Source: Palsa-506 sp963755815 (GTDB lineage Bacteria; Actinomycetota; Actinomycetes; Streptosporangiales; Streptosporangiaceae). From it: a DNA stretch of 64,000 bases. The stretch spans positions 1-64,000 of the forward strand of contig CAVWLF010000010.1 in NCBI GenBank assembly GCA_963755815.1, given 5' to 3'. Under the pieces are notes generated by a model. The model had not been told where the DNA came from. It saw nothing but the letters and a program-made list of their open reading frames with translations, and did not search any database. The position numbers and the translations under genes are program-made. Below, one piece after another: positions 1 to 9,240 of the stretch. How positions within the stretch are numbered: the stretch's first letter is position 1; the number at the start of each line of letters is the position of its first letter.

Positions 1-1
1 G

Positions 2-73
2 GTCCTGCTCAAGGCCGCGGGCTCCAGGGTCAGGACCATCAAGACCTTCGGCGCCCCGGGTCCGGTCGGGTGA
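2..73 (+). CDS. C-terminal end of a gene cut by the window edge (uncertain)
   Basis: An open frame enters from the left edge and ends in TGA at 71-73; it reads VLLKAAGSRVRTIKTFGAPG and then PVG. The codons are mostly G/C in the third position, as in the real genes nearby. Only 23 residues are visible, so no family can be assigned, and this could also be non-coding. Positions 74-220, up to the next start, show nothing I can name. Confidence 0.25.
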   Translation, partial: VLLKAAGSRVRTIKTFGAPGPVG

Positions 74-220
74 GTCACCGTGATCCGGTGACGCCTGCTC
101 ACCTGCCTGGCGGCAAGCCTGGTAGTGGCCCGCTTCCCGGCGGGGATTTCAGCAGCGGACTGATACGGGCGAGCGAGCCCGGGGCGCTGCCAGACCAGCC
201 CAGCGGATGGGAGATCCTGC

Positions 221-1131
221 GTGAGCACCGAGCAGCGAGAGAACCTCGACGCAATCTTGCGGCAGTCAGCCTTCCCGGCCGGCAGTGACGTCAGCGAGCA
301 GCGGCGGCTGCTCGCGGAGCTGCTCTCAGCGCAGCCGCTGCCCGCCGGGGTCACCGTGACCGCGGCCGAACTGGGCGGCGTCCCCGCCGCGGAGATCACC
401 GTCGACGGAATCGAGCCTCGGCACGTTGTGCTGTACTTCCACGGCGGCGTGTACGTCATGGGGGACGCCTTCCTCGCCGCCGGCCTGGCCGCGCAGATCG
501 CCCGGCGGACCCGCGCCAAGGTCATCTCCGTCGGCTACCGGCTCGCCCCCGAGCATCCGTACCCGGCCGCGGCCGACGACGCCCTGGCCGCCTACCAGGC
601 CCTCCTGCAGAACGGCACCGACCCCTCCGGCATCGTTTTCGCGGGAGAATCCGCCGGCGGCGGCCTGGCCATCGCCACCCTGGTCAACGCCCGCGATCAC
701 GGCCTGCCGCTGCCCGCCGCCGCCTACGTCATGTCACCGTACGCCGACCTGACCCTGGCCGGGACGACCATGCAAACCAAGCGCGACGCCGACCCGCTGC
801 TCAGCCCCGACGCCCTCCAGGCCCGGGTCAGCGACTACACGGCCGGGCACGACGCCGCTCTCCCCTGATCAGCCCCGTCTTCGCGGACCTGTCCGGCCTG
901 CCGCCCCTGATCATCCAGGCCGGAACCCACGAGGTCCTCCTCGACGACGCCATCCGCCTCGCCCGCCAGGCCGCCACCGCCGACGTCCAGGTCAGCCTCG
1001 ACATCACCCCCGCAGTACCGCATGTCTTCCAGGCCTACTTCCCCATCCTCGACGAAGCCACCACCGCGCTCGACCGAGCCGGACAGCTCCTCTCAGCCCA
1101 CCTCGCCGATGCGGCACGCGTCACCGCATAG
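221..1131 (+). pseudogene. alpha/beta hydrolase (HSL/carboxylesterase family), frameshifted
   Basis: Esterase/lipase of the hormone-sensitive-lipase type. The GTG start at 221 follows a GGGAG ribosome site. The first frame (residues 1-215) carries the oxyanion-hole motif YFHGGVYVMG near residue 72 and the nucleophile elbow GESAGG with Ser144, then stops at 866-868. The missing C-terminal part follows directly in another frame (865-1131): LISPVFADLSGLPPLIIQAG, then EVLLDDA with the expected acid Asp and PHVFQ with the expected His. Adding one C to the CCCC run at 862-865 joins both parts into a 303-residue protein, the usual family size. As written, the catalytic triad is split and no active enzyme would form. 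Either a sequencing indel in a homopolymer or a recent mutation. Confidence 0.8.
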
Positions 1132-1167
1132 CGAAAGGCAGAAGCGTTACGGGAACAGGAGATTGTC

Positions 1168-2746
1168 ATGCCCGCCACGCCGCCACCAGATACCGGGCCG
1201 CCGACCGGGGTGGTCAGTACCGCGCCGGCGCCAGGCTCAGGCGCCCCGACGCGGCGGCTGGGCCTGGCGCTCGCCGTCATCGCCACGGCGCAGCTCATGG
1301 TCGTGCTCGACGGGACCATCGTCAACGTCGCCCTGCCGCATATCCAGAACGGGCTCGGCTTCTCCGACAGCAACCTGGCCTGGGTCGTCAACGTGTACGC
1401 CCTGGTGTTCGGCGGTCTGCTGCTGCTCGGCGGGAGATCCGGTGACCTGCTGGGGCGCCGCCGGATCTTCATCACCGGCCTCCTGGTCTTCTCGCTGGCG
1501 TCGCTGCTCGGCGGGTTCGCCACCGATCAGGCGTGGCTGCTGTCCGCGCGCGCCCTGCAGGGCGTCGGCGCGGCGATGGCCGCGCCCACGGCCTTGTCGC
1601 TGATCGCCGTCACCTTCCCCGAGGGCCCGCCGCGGAACCGCGCGATGGGCGTGTACGCGTCGATGAGCGTGGCCGGCGCCGCCGCCGGGCTGATCGCCGG
1701 CGGGCTGCTCGTCAGCTACCTCAGCTGGCGCTGGGTGTTCTTCGTCAACGTGCCGATCGGCCTGGTCGTTGCGGCCCTGGCCACGCGAGTGCTGCCCGAG
1801 TCGCCGCGGCGCACGGGGCTCTTCGACCTGCCCGGCGCGTTCACCGGGACGCTCGGCGTCGCCGCCCTGGTGTACGGCCTGTCCAGCGCCGCGACCAGCC
1901 AGAACGGCGCCTCGCACGGGGGCGACACCAAGGTGATCGCCTCGCTGGCGGCCGCCGCGGTGCTGCTCGCCGCGTTCGCGGTGATCGAGGTCCGCAGCAC
2001 GCACGCGCTGCTCCCGATCCGGGTGCTGCGCAGCCGGGACCGGACCGGGTCCTACCTGATCAGCCTGTGCGTCGGCGCCGCGCTGTTCGGCATGTTCTTC
2101 TTCCTCACGATCTTCGTGCAGAACGTGTGGGGCTACAGCCCGCTGAAGACCGGCATCGCGTTCTTGCCGATAACCGCGATGATCATTCTGGCGTCCGGGA
2201 TCGCGTCGCAGGCGGTGCCCCGCATCGGCGCCCGGCCGCTGATGATCGCCGGCAGCGCGATCATGGCCGGCGGGATGTTCTGGCTATCCCGGATCACCGA
2301 GCACAGCAGCTACGCCGGCTGGCCTGCTCGGCCCGATGCTGATCACCGCGCTCGGCCTGGGACTGCTGTTCGTGCCGATGGCGCTGGTCTCGCTGACCAA
2401 AGTCCGCAACCAGGACACCGGGGTAGCCTCCAGCCTGGTCAACGTCGGCCAGCAGGTCGGCGGCGCGATCGGGCTGGCGCTCCTCGGCACTGTCGCGTGG
2501 AGCGCGGTGGCGACCAGCCTGCGGTCCCAGACCGCCGCGGCGGCCGCGGCCGCCAAGGCCGCCGGTCAGCCGCTGACCGCCGCGACGCAGATCCAGATAC
2601 AACACCACGCCCTGGCGACCGGGTTCTCGCACGGCTTCCTGGTCTCCGCGGCGGTCAGCCTGCTGGCGCTGATCATCGCGCTGGCCGCGATCCGCGTCAC
2701 CCGAGAGGACCTGTCCGGCGTGGACCCGCTGGCGCCCCCCGACTGA
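1168..2746 (+). pseudogene. DHA2-family (EmrB/QacA) MFS drug exporter, frameshifted
   Basis: Proton-coupled drug efflux permease of the 14-helix DHA2 family, inner membrane. ATG at 1168 follows AGGAGA. The N-terminal frame shows QLMVVLDGTIVNVALPHIQN in the first helix, GGRSGDLLGRRR between helices 2 and 3 and the ALQGVGAAMAAP motif. At about 2320 the frame breaks: after SSYAG the remainder (GLLGPMLITALGLGLLFVPM, then VGQQVGGAIGLALLG) continues in the next frame and ends at 2746. Removing one base near 2320 gives about 525 residues, normal for the family. Without correction the first frame has no stop and runs on into the downstream regulator. Inference: indel error or recent inactivation; the adjacent LuxR-type gene may be its regulator. 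Confidence 0.85.
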
Positions 2747-2841
2747 GATCGCGTCGGCACCGGGGTTCGCGCGCCGTTGACAGTACCTGCGCCGGCCTGG
2801 TACCGAGAGGCAAGGTGCCCGGGGCTGCGACCGGCGCCAGG

Positions 2842-5520
2842 GTGTCCGGCGTAGATATCAAGGCGGGTCTTTTGACGGTGGCTCCAGCAGCTCCCCGGCT
2901 GATCGACCGGGGTGATCTTCTCGCTGCCCTGGATCGCGCGGCGGCGCGGAAGGTGACGATCATCTCGGCTCCGGCCGGCAGCGGGAAGACGTGCCTGCTG
3001 CGCGCGTGGGCCGACCGTCCGGGGCAGCCGGGCCGGCTCGCCGTGCTGCAGGTGCAACGCGACCAGCAAGACGCCCAGCAGTTCTGGCTGGCCCTGCTCG
3101 ACGCGGTCCGTGACGCTTCGGCCACGGCCGGCCGTGCGGAGCCGCCAGCAGCGACACCCGACTTCAATGCCGTGGCGATGGTCGACCGGGTGCTGTCGGA
3201 GCTCGCCGATGCTCGCGGCGGCATCACGCTGGTTATTGATGATCTCCACGAGCTGAATTCGCCAGCGGCGCTCGCTCAGCTCACCCGGCTGCTGATCAAC
3301 CTTCCCCCGCACGTGCACGCGATGCTGGCCACGCGTCACGATGTGCGGCTGCGGCTGCATCAGCTGCGCCTGGCCGGCGAGCTAGCCGACATCCGCGCGG
3401 CCGACCTGCGCTTTTCCGAGCGCGAAACCCGCGAGCTGCTCGACGCCTCGGGCATCGCGCTGTCCGCAGCCGGGGCGGCGCTGCTGCACCAGCGGACCGA
3501 GGGATGGGCCGCGGGCCTGCGGCTCGCGGCGATCTCCCTGGCCGGTCATCCCGACCCGGAACGGTTTGTCGCGGACTTCTCCGGCAGCGACCGCACGGTG
3601 GCCGAGTACCTGCTCGCCGAGATGCTCGACCGCCAGCCGCCCGACGTCCAGGATCTGCTGCTGCGCACCTCCCTGCTCGACCGGGTCAACGGCGAGCTGG
3701 CGGACTTGCTGACCGGCCGCTCTGGCTCGGAACGGATCCTGCTGGGTCTCGAAGATGCGAACGCGTTTGTCGAATCGCTGGACCCCGAGCGCACGTGGTT
3801 TCGCTACCACCGCCTATTCGCGGATTTCCTGCGGCTGGAGCTGCGCCGGACGCTGCCCGCGGAAGTACCGGTGCTGCACCGGCGGGCTGCGGAGTGGTTC
3901 ATCCGGCAGGGCCAGGTGGCCAACGCCGTCCGGCACACGCAGGCGGCGGGCGACTGGGCTGATGCGGCCCGGCTGCTGGCCGACCATTCGTTCAGCCTGA
4001 CCCTCGACGGGCAGGCGCAGACCATGCAGGCGCTGGTGCGGGCCTTCCCGCTGGGCGCGGATCACCCCGAGCTGGCCTTGGTGCGGGCGATGGGTGACCT
4101 TGCGCAGGGGCGCCTGGACGAGGCGGCCGCGCATCTGGCGGTAGCCGAGGCGCACGTCCGGACGACGACGCCGGATCGCCGGCGCCGCCTGGGGGTGGCG
4201 GTCGCGTCGCTGCAGCTGTCGCTGGCCAGGCGGCGCGGTGACCTGGCCGGCGTCATCGAGCAGGCCAGGTTCCTCGCTTCCCCGGTAACCGGGCAGTCCG
4301 ATGAGGACATCGCACTCGGCAACGACCTGCGCGCGGTGGCACTGATGAATCTGGGGACCGCCGAGGCGTGGACGCTCGGGCGGCCAGACGCGCCGGACGC
4401 CGAACGCCACCTCCGGGAGGGCGCCGACCTGGCCCGGAAGATCGGCCGCCCCTATCTGGAAGTCGGCTGCCTGGCGCAGCTGGGGTTCGCATCGCTGGTC
4501 CTCCACTCGTTCGCCACCACCGAGCGGCGCTGCCGCGAGGCGATCGCCCTCGCCGAGCGGCACGGCTGGGGCGCGGAGCCGGTGATCGCCCCCGCGCTGG
4601 TAATGCTGGCCGGCACGCTGGTCTGGACGGGTGAGTTCGACGAGGCCGAGCGATGGCTGCAACGAACCAGGCAGGCCCTGCAAACAGACACCGGGCCGGA
4701 CATCACGCTCCTGCTGCACCAGACGGCTGGGATACTGCACGCGGGCCGCGGCCGCCAGCATGAAGCGCTTGAGGAACTCAGCGCGGCCGAATACCTGGGC
4801 TCGCAACTGCGAGGATCGCAGGCACTGGCGAGCCGGGTGACCCGCTGGCGGCCGGCCACCCAGGCCCGCCTCGGGATGACCGGCGAGGCCCGCGCCTCGC
4901 TCGCGGCGCTCGATGACGAGCAGGCTAGCTCCGGTGAGATCCGGAACGCCCTCGCGGTGATCTGCCTCGCGGAAGGCAATCCGGCCGCGGCTCTAGCCGC
5001 GGTGGCCGACGTTCTGGATGGCACGGCCTCCGTCCTCGAGTACAGCACGGTCATGGAGGCTCACCTGCTGGCCGGGCTCGCCCACCGTGAGCTCGGTGAC
5101 CAGCGCGCGGCCAGCCAGGCGGCGGAACGGGCGCTGGCCCTGGCGGAATCTGACCGGCTGATCCTGCCGTTCGCGATGACCGGCTCGGCCGGGCTGCTGG
5201 AGGCGCTGCCCCGGCACGAGACCGCTCACGCCGCGCTGCTCGCCGATATCCTCGACGTCCTGCACGCCTCAGCCCCGGCGGGCAAAGAGCAGTCTTCATC
5301 GCCGCCGGCGGGCGAGCTCAGCCCGGGCGAGCTCAGGGTGCTGGGATATCTCCCGACGAACCTGTCCCGGCCCGAGATCGCCGGCGAACTGTCCGTCTCG
5401 CCGAACACCGTCGGCACGCACTTGCGCAGCATCTACGCCAAGCTCCAGGTCCGTGACCGGTCATCGGCCGTGCAGCGCGCCAGGGAGCTGCGGTTGCTGG
5501 CCGCCGACCGCACGCGCTAG
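2842..5520 (+). CDS. LuxR-family ATP-dependent transcriptional regulator (MalT/LAL-like)
   Basis: Large STAND-type activator: an N-terminal P-loop ATPase, a long helical repeat sensor and a C-terminal LuxR helix-turn-helix. Walker A is SAPAGSGKT near residue 42, Walker B is LVIDDLH near residue 132, and the DNA-binding domain is in the last 65 residues (ELSPGELRVLGYL, SRPEIAGELSVSPNTVGTHL, IYAKL). About 892 residues, typical of the LAL family. The start is uncertain: GTG 2842 is used here, but TTG 2872 or GTG 2878 behind AAGGCGGG are alternatives. The same frame is open back to 1168 only because the exporter upstream is out of frame, so the apparent exporter-regulator fusion is not believed. 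Ligand and targets are unknown. Confidence 0.85.
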   Translation: MSGVDIKAGLLTVAPAAPRLIDRGDLLAALDRAAARKVTIISAPAGSGKTCLLRAWADRPGQPGRLAVLQVQRDQQDAQQFWLALLDAVRDASATAGRAEPPAATPDFNAVAMVDRVLSELADARGGITLVIDDLHELNSPAALAQLTRLLINLPPHVHAMLATRHDVRLRLHQLRLAGELADIRAADLRFSERETRELLDASGIALSAAGAALLHQRTEGWAAGLRLAAISLAGHPDPERFVADFSGSDRTVAEYLLAEMLDRQPPDVQDLLLRTSLLDRVNGELADLLTGRSGSERILLGLEDANAFVESLDPERTWFRYHRLFADFLRLELRRTLPAEVPVLHRRAAEWFIRQGQVANAVRHTQAAGDWADAARLLADHSFSLTLDGQAQTMQALVRAFPLGADHPELALVRAMGDLAQGRLDEAAAHLAVAEAHVRTTTPDRRRRLGVAVASLQLSLARRRGDLAGVIEQARFLASPVTGQSDEDIALGNDLRAVALMNLGTAEAWTLGRPDAPDAERHLREGADLARKIGRPYLEVGCLAQLGFASLVLHSFATTERRCREAIALAERHGWGAEPVIAPALVMLAGTLVWTGEFDEAERWLQRTRQALQTDTGPDITLLLHQTAGILHAGRGRQHEALEELSAAEYLGSQLRGSQALASRVTRWRPATQARLGMTGEARASLAALDDEQASSGEIRNALAVICLAEGNPAAALAAVADVLDGTASVLEYSTVMEAHLLAGLAHRELGDQRAASQAAERALALAESDRLILPFAMTGSAGLLEALPRHETAHAALLADILDVLHASAPAGKEQSSSPPAGELSPGELRVLGYLPTNLSRPEIAGELSVSPNTVGTHLRSIYAKLQVRDRSSAVQRARELRLLAADRTR

Positions 5521-5537
5521 TACCACGGCCGACTGGG

Positions 5538-6407
5538 TTACGGACCATCCGGTCGGCGCATCACGACGTCGAGCGGCGGCCACGGTGGGCCCAGTCGCAG
5601 CGCGCTGAGGAGTGCGCGAGCTGCTCGTTGCCTATCCGGGAACTGGTCGCCCGGGTCCCAGCGCCATGCGGCGACCATGGCGAGAACGAGGCCCCGGCAC
5701 TCAATCAGCAGGTCTTCATCAGCGGGGGCATAGCGCGCGCTCACATCTTCGGGGACATGGGCGAGGTCGAATTCGACCGGTCCGCGGCAGCACGTCTCGA
5801 AATCGATGAACAACAGTCCGGACTTCGTGCTGAGCACGTTGCCCGGGTGCGGCTCGCCGTGCAGTAGCTGCTCGGCACCGCCGCGGCCGGCGATCGCCCG
5901 TCTGCGGCTCCGCAGCGTAGTGGTGAGAAGCTCCCGGTCTGCGTCGGCAAGATCCGGAGTGAGGTTGCTGCTCTCGACCAGGCGCTGAGCCTCTGCCACC
6001 CGATCGGTGAAGTGCGGCGTCCTGACATCGAGCTGGCGCATGCCGGCGTGCAGTCGCTCGAGCGCATTCGCGTAGTCGGCCGGTGAGACCTCCCGGGGTG
6101 CCACCGGTTCGTAGTAGGTCCACAGCGTGACGGCGAAGCCATCACGCTCATAGACGCGCGGCTCGGCTCGAGGGTCCAGCGCAGCCACCGGGCTCTGGGT
6201 TTCGGCGAGCCGCCGGGCCAGCCCGATCTCGAACTGTGCGACCTGATGCGCTATTGGCGCGACGCGGGCGACGATGTCACAAGGCAGCAGGCGCACCGTG
6301 AGCTTGTTCGAATCGTGAAGAACGATCACGTCATCGACGGGCAGGCCAAGCGCTGCGGCGATCGACGTGGCCGCAGCCAGCGCGCGGCGAATCTCCGATG
6401 GCTGCAT
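5538..6407 (-). CDS. aminoglycoside phosphotransferase (APH)-fold kinase
   Basis: Protein of 289 residues with the APH/choline kinase fold. It shows the Brenner motif LLHGEPHPGNVL (catalytic loop with His, Asp replaced by Glu in HGEPHPGN) and the metal-binding LLFIDFETC, followed by GPVEFDLAHV, all in the C-terminal half. The N-lobe has the short Lys/Arg strand KLTVRLLPCDIVARV. The family phosphorylates small hydroxylated substrates; the real substrate is not deducible, and resistance to an aminoglycoside should not be assumed. The catalytic-loop Asp normally present is Glu here, which may matter for activity. It lies opposite to both neighbours, alone in its transcription unit. Confidence 0.8.
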   Translation of the reverse strand: MQPSEIRRALAAATSIAAALGLPVDDVIVLHDSNKLTVRLLPCDIVARVAPIAHQVAQFEIGLARRLAETQSPVAALDPRAEPRVYERDGFAVTLWTYYEPVAPREVSPADYANALERLHAGMRQLDVRTPHFTDRVAEAQRLVESSNLTPDLADADRELLTTTLRSRRRAIAGRGGAEQLLHGEPHPGNVLSTKSGLLFIDFETCCRGPVEFDLAHVPEDVSARYAPADEDLLIECRGLVLAMVAAWRWDPGDQFPDRQRAARALLSALRLGPPWPPLDVVMRRPDGP

Positions 6408-6479
6408 CCAGCCGATCTTCTCACCGCTGCCGCCCGCCGAGACTCGCCGGGCTCAGCAGGCGGAATAGGTCTTGCGGGC

Positions 6480-6659
6480 GCGCACTTCCGCTTGGCCGGG
6501 CATCCGGTTGTACGGTGGTACGGACCGGGCGAGGACTGGTATTGGCGCTATCTCGACCGGCTTGTGTCCGAACTCGAGGGTGCCCGGGCGGCACCGTCCC
6601 ACCTGTGCTGGATCGGGCTGCACCGATGTCGATGTTTGACTACGACGCCAGGCCGGTGA
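6480..6659 (+). pseudogene. remnant of a UBP-type zinc-finger protein gene (C-terminal part only)
   Basis: In the frame 6480-6659 the translation reads AHFRLAGHPVVRWYGPGEDW, followed by YWRYLDRLVSELEG. This is the characteristic C-terminal half of short actinobacterial UBP-type zinc-finger proteins (family knowledge: AHxxATGHPVIRSxEPGExWxWCYVDE). The N-terminal half with the Cys/His zinc ligands is missing, because the kinase gene on the other strand starts at 6407. The remnant overlaps the start of the flavoprotein at 6626. UBP zinc-finger genes commonly sit directly before this kind of flavoprotein, so this looks like a deletion scar. No usable start codon is evident. Confidence 0.6.
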
Positions 6660-7906
6660 CTCCGTTGCCGGTCCTGGTCGGCGCGACGACCTCCCGGGCC
6701 GCGTACGCGATCCGGGATTTCCTGAGCCGCAATGGTCACCCGTTCGAGTGGGTCGACGCCGGTCAGCCCGATGCGGTGCGGGCGGTCCTGGGGGTCGCCG
6801 AGGTGGAGCCATCGGCGCTGCCGCTGTGCATCCTGCCGGACGGGTCGCGGCTGGCCGCCGCGACGGTGGAACAGGTCGCCGCCGGTCTCGGCATGGTCGC
6901 GGCCCCGGCGCTGTCGGAATACGACCTGGCCATCGTCGGTGCGGGACCGGCCGGCCTGGCCGCCGCCGTCAACGCGGCATCGGAGGGCCTGCGCACCGTC
7001 GTGGTCGAGGCGGTGGCGCCGGGCGGCCAGGCCGGTACCACGTCGATGATCGAGAACTATCTCGGTTTTCCTAACGGCATCAGCGGTAGCGAACTGGCGA
7101 CGCGGGCGGTGGTGCAGGCGCGCCGGTTCGGCGCCGAATTGCTGCTGGCCAGGCCGCTGGTCAATGTGTCGGCCGATGGGCCAGGCTACGTCGCCGAACT
7201 GTCTGACGGCACGCTGGTGCGCGGGCGGGTAGTGCTGTTCGCCAGCGGAGTCGAGTGGCGCCGCCTGGAGGTGCCCGGGATCGATGACCTGCTCGGCGCG
7301 GGGGCCTACTACGGGGCCGGGCCGAGCGAGGCGCTGGCGTATACGGGCTCCCAGGTTGTCGTGGTGGGCGGCGGCAACTCAGCGGGCCAGGCGGTCGTCC
7401 GGTTCTCCCGGTACGCGCAGCGGGTGACGCTGCTGGTCCGCGGCCGCGACCTCGGCGCGTCAATGTCGCAGTACCTGATCGACCAGGTGACGACCATCCC
7501 CAATGTTGATGTGCGGGTGCATACGCAGGTGGCGGGCCTGGAGGCCGATGACCGCCTCCGGGCGGTCATCGTGAACTCCGGGGACAGCACCGAACCGGTG
7601 CAGTTGCCGGCCGATGCCCTGTTCATCTGCATCGGCGGCACCCCCCACACGGGCGGCGCCGCGGGGCTCGGGCTGGCCACCAACACCGCCGGGTACCTGG
7701 TCACCGGCGGCGATGGCGCCAGTGCTCCGGGCGGTAGCTGGCCGCTGCCCCGGGAGCCGCTGCCGCTGGAGACCAATCTGCCCGGAGTGTTCGCCGCAGG
7801 AGACGTGCGCTGCGGGTCGGTCAAACGCTGCGCAGCCGCCATTGGCGAGGGATCAATGGCCGTGGCGCTCGTCCACCGGCGGCTGGCGGAGGTGGGCGGT
7901 GACTGA
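6626..7906 (+). CDS. thioredoxin-reductase-like FAD/NAD(P) oxidoreductase with N-terminal glutaredoxin-like domain, no CxxC
   Basis: Flavoprotein of 426 residues. Residues 13-95 form a thioredoxin/glutaredoxin-like domain (VLVGATTSRAAYAIRDFL) without a CxxC. The FAD site IVGAGPAGLAAAVNAASEG begins at 103, QAGTTSMIENYLGFP at 135 is thioredoxin-reductase-like, the NAD(P) site is VVVVGGGNSAGQAVV at 244, and the final FAD contact is GVFAAGDVRCGSVKR. At the position of the thioredoxin reductase disulfide (near residue 230) the sequence is GAYYGAGPSEAL, so it cannot be a classical thioredoxin reductase. A C-terminal CGSVKRC is present and might be redox active (inference). ATG 6626 is chosen because family homology begins there. 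The next gene overlaps by 8 bases, so the two are probably cotranslated. Confidence 0.8.
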   Translation: MSMFDYDARPVTPLPVLVGATTSRAAYAIRDFLSRNGHPFEWVDAGQPDAVRAVLGVAEVEPSALPLCILPDGSRLAAATVEQVAAGLGMVAAPALSEYDLAIVGAGPAGLAAAVNAASEGLRTVVVEAVAPGGQAGTTSMIENYLGFPNGISGSELATRAVVQARRFGAELLLARPLVNVSADGPGYVAELSDGTLVRGRVVLFASGVEWRRLEVPGIDDLLGAGAYYGAGPSEALAYTGSQVVVVGGGNSAGQAVVRFSRYAQRVTLLVRGRDLGASMSQYLIDQVTTIPNVDVRVHTQVAGLEADDRLRAVIVNSGDSTEPVQLPADALFICIGGTPHTGGAAGLGLATNTAGYLVTGGDGASAPGGSWPLPREPLPLETNLPGVFAAGDVRCGSVKRCAAAIGEGSMAVALVHRRLAEVGGD

Positions 7907-8552
7907 GCCGCCCGCGGTAGCGAGTCCGGACGCCGCGGTGTCCTCGGAGTTCACCGAACTCGCCTCCGACGAGCAGATCGCCGCCGCCGCAGCGGCACTC
8001 GAAGGCAACGGCATCCGGTCGCTGCAGGCCGCTACCGGTGCCGACGCGAGGGGCTTGGTCGGTTCCCTCCTCGTGGACGGCGCCGAGGTCTACAACAACA
8101 CCTCCCAGACGCTCCAGGCCATCGGCGTCGCCGACGACATCGAACGGTCCGGCCGCTACCAGCCACTCAGGCTGCGGCTGTACCGGATGGACCGGGAAAT
8201 GCAGCAGCGCGAGATGCGCACCCTGACCGCGTCGCCCGACTACGTCGTCGGCAGCGTGCACGCGCTGACCGAAGGCGGATCGCTGCTCATCGCCTCCGCG
8301 AGCGGCAGCCAGCTGGGCCCGCTCGTGTCGGGTGCGGAACATGTGATCCTCGTGATCGGGGCACAGAAGATCGTCAGCGACATCGCAACCGGGCTGCGGC
8401 GGATCTACGAATACTGCTACCCGCTCGAGGATGCCCGGGCCCGGCGAGCCTACGGAGTGCCCAGCGGAGTGAACAACATCCTCATCATCAACAAGGCGGT
8501 CACCGCAGGCCGGGTCACCGCGATCATCGTCAAGGAACGCCTCGGCTTCTGA
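7899..8552 (+). CDS. LUD-domain (LutC/YkgG-like) protein
   Basis: Protein of 217 residues with a LUD domain, the fold of LutC in lactate utilisation. The central motif SLLIASASGSQLGPLVSGAE and VILVIGAQKIV are diagnostic. GTG 7899 lies inside the end of the flavoprotein gene, indicating translational coupling. There are no lutA or lutB genes nearby, so participation in lactate oxidation is not supported; association with the flavoprotein suggests another redox role (inference). A paralogue lies at 9241-9870 on the other strand. Confidence 0.75.
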   Translation: MTEPPAVASPDAAVSSEFTELASDEQIAAAAAALEGNGIRSLQAATGADARGLVGSLLVDGAEVYNNTSQTLQAIGVADDIERSGRYQPLRLRLYRMDREMQQREMRTLTASPDYVVGSVHALTEGGSLLIASASGSQLGPLVSGAEHVILVIGAQKIVSDIATGLRRIYEYCYPLEDARARRAYGVPSGVNNILIINKAVTAGRVTAIIVKERLGF

Positions 8553-8648
8553 TCACCGTCAGCTGGCCGCCAGGCCGTCTTCGCCTCCGGTGACGGCGTC
8601 CGCCAGCCGGGTCAGCCTGATACAGCGCGGCGTGCGCCCCCGGGCGGC

Positions 8649-9194
8649 TCATGGGGCCAGCGCGGCCAGCAGCGTGGGCGGGTCGTATCCGGCGCGGTAC
8701 ACGACCCCGTCAATGAACAGGGTCGGCGTGCCCACCACCTGGCCCGAAGCCAGGCCGCTGTCGACATCCCGGCGGATCCGGTCCGCCACCTCGTTGCTGG
8801 CCCGGTCCCGGTCGAACGCCGCCACGTCCAGGCCGAGCTGTGCGGCGTACCCGCGCAGGTCGCCGTCCCCGAGCGCCTTTTGCCGGTGGAACAGCAACTC
8901 GTGCATGTCCCAGAACCGGTCCTGCAGCGCGGCGGCCTCCGCCGCGGCCGCCGCGGCCAGGGCGTGCGGATGGATGCCGGTCAGCGGGAAATGCCGGAAC
9001 GCGAACCGCATGTTCCCGCCCAGCCGCTGCTCGACTTGCTCGATCGCATGGAACGCCTGCCGCGAGTACGGGCACTCGTAATCGCCGTACTCGATGATCA
9101 GGCGGCCGGCGGGCGAGCCGCGAACATGATCGGTTTTCTCGTCCAGCGGCGCCAGGGCCAGGTCGCGGCCGTCCGACGTTGCGTCGAGAGTCAC
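8649..9194 (-). CDS. DsbA-family thioredoxin-fold protein with single active-site cysteine
   Basis: Thioredoxin-fold protein of about 181 residues. The N-terminus has IIEYGDYECPYSRQAF, the DsbA/FrnE-like active site in which the second Cys is Ser (CPYS). The cis-proline loop is GTPTLFIDGVVY near residue 160. No signal peptide is visible, so it is probably cytoplasmic. GTG at 9194 is preferred; a longer frame to 9272 adds a low-complexity stretch. A one-cysteine site suits glutathionylation/mycothiol-type exchange or reduction better than disulfide formation (inference). It lies between two LUD genes and beside a flavoprotein lacking CxxC. Confidence 0.8.
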   Translation of the reverse strand: MTLDATSDGRDLALAPLDEKTDHVRGSPAGRLIIEYGDYECPYSRQAFHAIEQVEQRLGGNMRFAFRHFPLTGIHPHALAAAAAAEAAALQDRFWDMHELLFHRQKALGDGDLRGYAAQLGLDVAAFDRDRASNEVADRIRRDVDSGLASGQVVGTPTLFIDGVVYRAGYDPPTLLAALAP

Positions 9195-9240
9195 GGGCCG
9201 CCTCCTGGTGGCTGCGGGCAGGTCCGGCTGGCGCGGCAGC

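Noticed and set aside
1237..2004. Long open frames on the opposite strand of exporter, PBP, ftsH, clpC and other genes
   Set aside because: High-GC codon bias makes antisense frames open; they are rich in Arg, Gly, Pro and Ala with no domain and no ribosome sites.
1168..5520. Single 1450-residue transporter-LuxR fusion protein
   Set aside because: The middle of that frame (2320-2800) has no family resemblance and the true exporter C-terminus is in another frame; an indel is simpler.
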